From Chakrabartyella piscis (GTDB lineage: Bacteria > Bacillota > Clostridia > Lachnospirales > Anaerotignaceae): a DNA stretch of 64,000 nt. Location of the stretch: assembly GCA_030067835.1 (NCBI GenBank), contig CP092441.1, positions 2,852,001 to 2,916,000 of the forward strand, given 5' to 3'. Under the pieces are notes generated by a model, which was not told the origin of the DNA, did not search any database, and saw only the letters and a program-made list of their open reading frames with translations. The translations under genes and the position numbers were made by a program. This document shows positions 62,242 to 64,000 of this stretch, in pieces (position 1 is the stretch's first letter; every line of letters starts with the position of its first letter).

Positions 62242-63243
62242 TTATAGTTTTGCAAGAAATTCTGCTTTGTCTTCTTCTGGCATAAAGCTACCTTCTATAG
62301 CATTTGCAATCATTTGTTTCAAATCATCATATGTGAAGCCCATTTCCAAACAACGATCATATTCATCATTGATATCAATGCCAAACAAAGTCATATTATC
62401 GGTATTGACTGTCACTTTCAGACCAAAATCATACATACGTTTCATGTAATGTGTGTTATAGTTTTCTGTGGTTTGACAGCACACATTGCTGGTTGGACAC
62501 ACTTCAAAGACAATACCCAAATCCTTTGCACGTTGGCACAAAGCCAAATCTTCATAGATATGATGACCATGACCCACACGTGTCACACCAAAATCAAGTG
62601 CATCTGAAACGGTATCAGGACCTTGGCTATCCCCTGCGTGACAAGTTCTAGGTACAGAAAGCTCTTTTGCCAAGTCAAACACAGGTGCAAAGTTAGAAAG
62701 TGGCACAATGCCCTCTGCGCCAGCCAAATCCAAAGCCACAACGCCTTTACCAAGGTATTCTTTGGTCAAGCGTACTGTTTCCAAATTGGCTTCCATATTG
62801 ATGGTTTCTGCGCCAAATACCATTGCACACAAGATGATACCCACTTTGATATCTGGATTTGCAGACAAGCCCATTTCCAAGCCTACAAGGACTGCTTCAA
62901 TTGCATCCTTTTGGGTCAAAGCCTTTTGTGTATGGAGCTGTGGTGCAAAGCGAATTTCTGCATAGGCAATGCCAGTTTCAGCCAGCCAATCAATAAGTTC
63001 TTTTGTGATACGAGTCAATGCAGATGCTTCTTGCATGATTTTCACTGGGATTTCAAAGCGTTCCAAGCATTGGTTCACATCTCTACAACCCTTAGGTACC
63101 ATAATCAAAGGAATGAATTCTTCCAATGTGGTTGCTTCCACAGCAACTCCTTGTTCCTGCACCAATTCCCAAGCGGTTTCTGGCAAAATGGAACCATCCA
63201 AGTGCAAATGCAAATCAAATTTTGGCAAATCGTATGTAGACAT
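62242..63243 (-). CDS. add: Adenosine deaminase-like amidohydrolase
   Basis: A 333-residue enzyme of the adenosine deaminase family, which converts adenosine to inosine for purine salvage. Zinc ligands are seen in KFDLHLHLDGS (HxH), CHAGDSQGPD and the NTDNMTLFG strand; VGHGHHIYED and CPTSNVCCQT are also typical. The catalytic Glu expected in HAGE is Asp here, and LAGDE reads LAGAE, so the substrate may differ from adenosine. AGGAGG precedes the ATG. Confidence 0.8.
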   Translation of the reverse strand: MSTYDLPKFDLHLHLDGSILPETAWELVQEQGVAVEATTLEEFIPLIMVPKGCRDVNQCLERFEIPVKIMQEASALTRITKELIDWLAETGIAYAEIRFAPQLHTQKALTQKDAIEAVLVGLEMGLSANPDIKVGIILCAMVFGAETINMEANLETVRLTKEYLGKGVVALDLAGAEGIVPLSNFAPVFDLAKELSVPRTCHAGDSQGPDTVSDALDFGVTRVGHGHHIYEDLALCQRAKDLGIVFEVCPTSNVCCQTTENYNTHYMKRMYDFGLKVTVNTDNMTLFGIDINDEYDRCLEMGFTYDDLKQMIANAIEGSFMPEEDKAEFLAKL

Positions 63244-63555
63244 GTATATACCTCCTAAATATTTATGGTTTGTGATAGTTTAAGACGGGATGTCGGGGAC
63301 GCCATCCCCTACAATTACATCATTTTTGTGGTTTGTGGCAGTTGATGACGGCAAGAGTAGAACCCTTGCCCTACAATGGCACACTTATGTTTTGTACCTG
63401 TTCATGACGGGCATCCACATAGGGGGGTTCCCTACAAGTACATCATTTCGGTTTTCGTAGGGGCGACCAGTGGTCACCCGTTCAAAGAGCAACGGTCAGT
63501 TTGTAGTGATTGATTACGATTGATTTCAGTATATCACAAAAGCCTTTTGTTGTAC
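63244..63555. repeat. Gene-free region with several REP-like palindromes
   Basis: Copies at about 63284-63312 (GGGATGTCGGGGACGCCATCCC with CTAC), 63348-63375 (GGCAAG/CTTGCC with CTAC), a degenerate one near 63398-63440 and 63457-63481 (GTAGGGGCGACC/GGTCACCC). The GGCAAG copy matches those in the array at 55283-55585. Confidence 0.8.
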
Positions 63556-63585
63556 AAAAAAACAGGCAGATTCCTCCACCTGTTT
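63556..63585 (-). terminator. Terminator of the TRAP transporter gene
   Basis: Stem AAACAGG/CCTGTTT with a 12-base loop and a T tract, 15 bases after the stop codon. Confidence 0.8.
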
Positions 63586-63599
63586 CATTTTTATATTGA

Positions 63600-64000
63600 T
63601 TATGCCATTGCTACAGAAGCATCTTTTTTATTTGCAATCACTTGGAATGTAATTACTGTTGCGATGATAACCAAGCCAATGATATCTGTCATTGTGCTAG
63701 GGTAAATCAACAACAAGCCAGTTACCAGACAAAGCAAACGTACAGGCAATTTCATATCACGAAGCATAAATCCAATCATACCACCTGCAATGGAGAACAT
63801 ACCAGCAGAAGATGTGATGATTACCATAATAACCTTTGGAATGGTTGTGTCAATGAACAACAACGCATAATCAAATGCAAAGATATAAGGCACAATGAAA
63901 GCTGCAATTGCAAGCATAGTTGCGTTGAATGCGGTTTTCATTGGATTTGCACCAGCGATTGCTGCACCTGCATAAGCTGCCAAAGCAACTGGAGGTGTGA
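63600..64000 (-). CDS. TRAP transporter fused permease, C-terminal part
   Basis: The last 133 codons of a gene cut by the right window edge. TPPVALAAYAGAAIAGANP, MKTAFNATMLAIAAFIVPYI and three more helices match the end of the large fused DctQM-type permeases of TRAP transporters, which use an ion gradient and a periplasmic-type binding protein to take up organic acids. The C-terminus is short and uncharged. The rest of the gene and its binding protein lie beyond the window. Confidence 0.88.
   Translation of the reverse strand, partial: TPPVALAAYAGAAIAGANPMKTAFNATMLAIAAFIVPYIFAFDYALLFIDTTIPKVIMVIITSSAGMFSIAGGMIGFMLRDMKLPVRLLCLVTGLLLIYPSTMTDIIGLVIIATVITFQVIANKKDASVAMA

Overview
The window looks like the chromosome of a low-GC Gram-positive anaerobe of class Clostridia, most likely Lachnospirales-like. 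Evidence: strong AGGAGG ribosome-binding sites, TTGACA/TATAAT promoters, MutS2, zinc-type S14 and adenylate kinase, an unusually long L17, a KOW-domain protein between adk and infA, and cargo typical of gut clostridia. No species can be named from the sequence alone.

Positions 1 to about 20,875 are the right-hand part of an integrative and conjugative element (ICE) of the Tn1549/CTn4 type, ending against the 3' end of a tRNA-Leu gene. Nearly all its genes read leftward. They include a VirB6/TrbL-like channel protein, a DUF3852 membrane protein, a giant CnaB-repeat adhesin with its own sortase and CHAP hydrolase, a broken cytosine methylase, an adenine methylase, a phage-type antirepressor, two ArdA-like proteins, DUF3849 and DUF4314 proteins, a SLOG protein and a divergent XRE regulator. 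VirB4, the coupling protein, relaxase and integrase are not in view; they presumably lie beyond the left edge. Two small rightward cargo genes (3,223-4,395) are each followed by a copy of the 3' end of the DUF3852 gene, which looks like cassette insertion.

20,876-28,300 is core chromosome: tRNA-Leu, a PhoR/PhoB-like two-component pair separated by two small genes, mutS2 and a DUF4349 lipoprotein. 28,306-44,072 is one leftward S10-spc-alpha ribosomal supercluster of 31 genes from rpsJ to rplQ, with a consensus promoter, a 250-nt structured leader, a second 237-nt spacer between rpsJ and rplC, and a final terminator. The methionine aminopeptidase gene usually found after adk is missing.

44,487-64,000 holds housekeeping and regulatory genes: UPF0210/UPF0237 pair, a frameshifted RDD protein, ThpR, transketolase, threonine synthase, flavin reductase family protein, YdcF-like protein, a GntR-controlled ABC-2 operon with a promoter-embedded operator, a YhhN-like protein overlapping an acyl-ACP thioesterase tail to tail, TspO, adenosine deaminase, and the C-terminus of a TRAP transporter permease cut by the window edge.

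The intergenic DNA outside the ICE is packed with REP-like palindromes with a constant GTAGGGG foot and stems that change sequence from copy to copy while staying paired. None was seen in the ICE or inside the ribosomal cluster. A separate 87-bp three-hairpin element occurs once in the ICE and once upstream of a membrane-protein gene, with compensatory changes between the copies. A 274-bp palindromic insertion splits an ICE gene. These elements are the least explained parts of the window; no complete new multi-gene system was identified.
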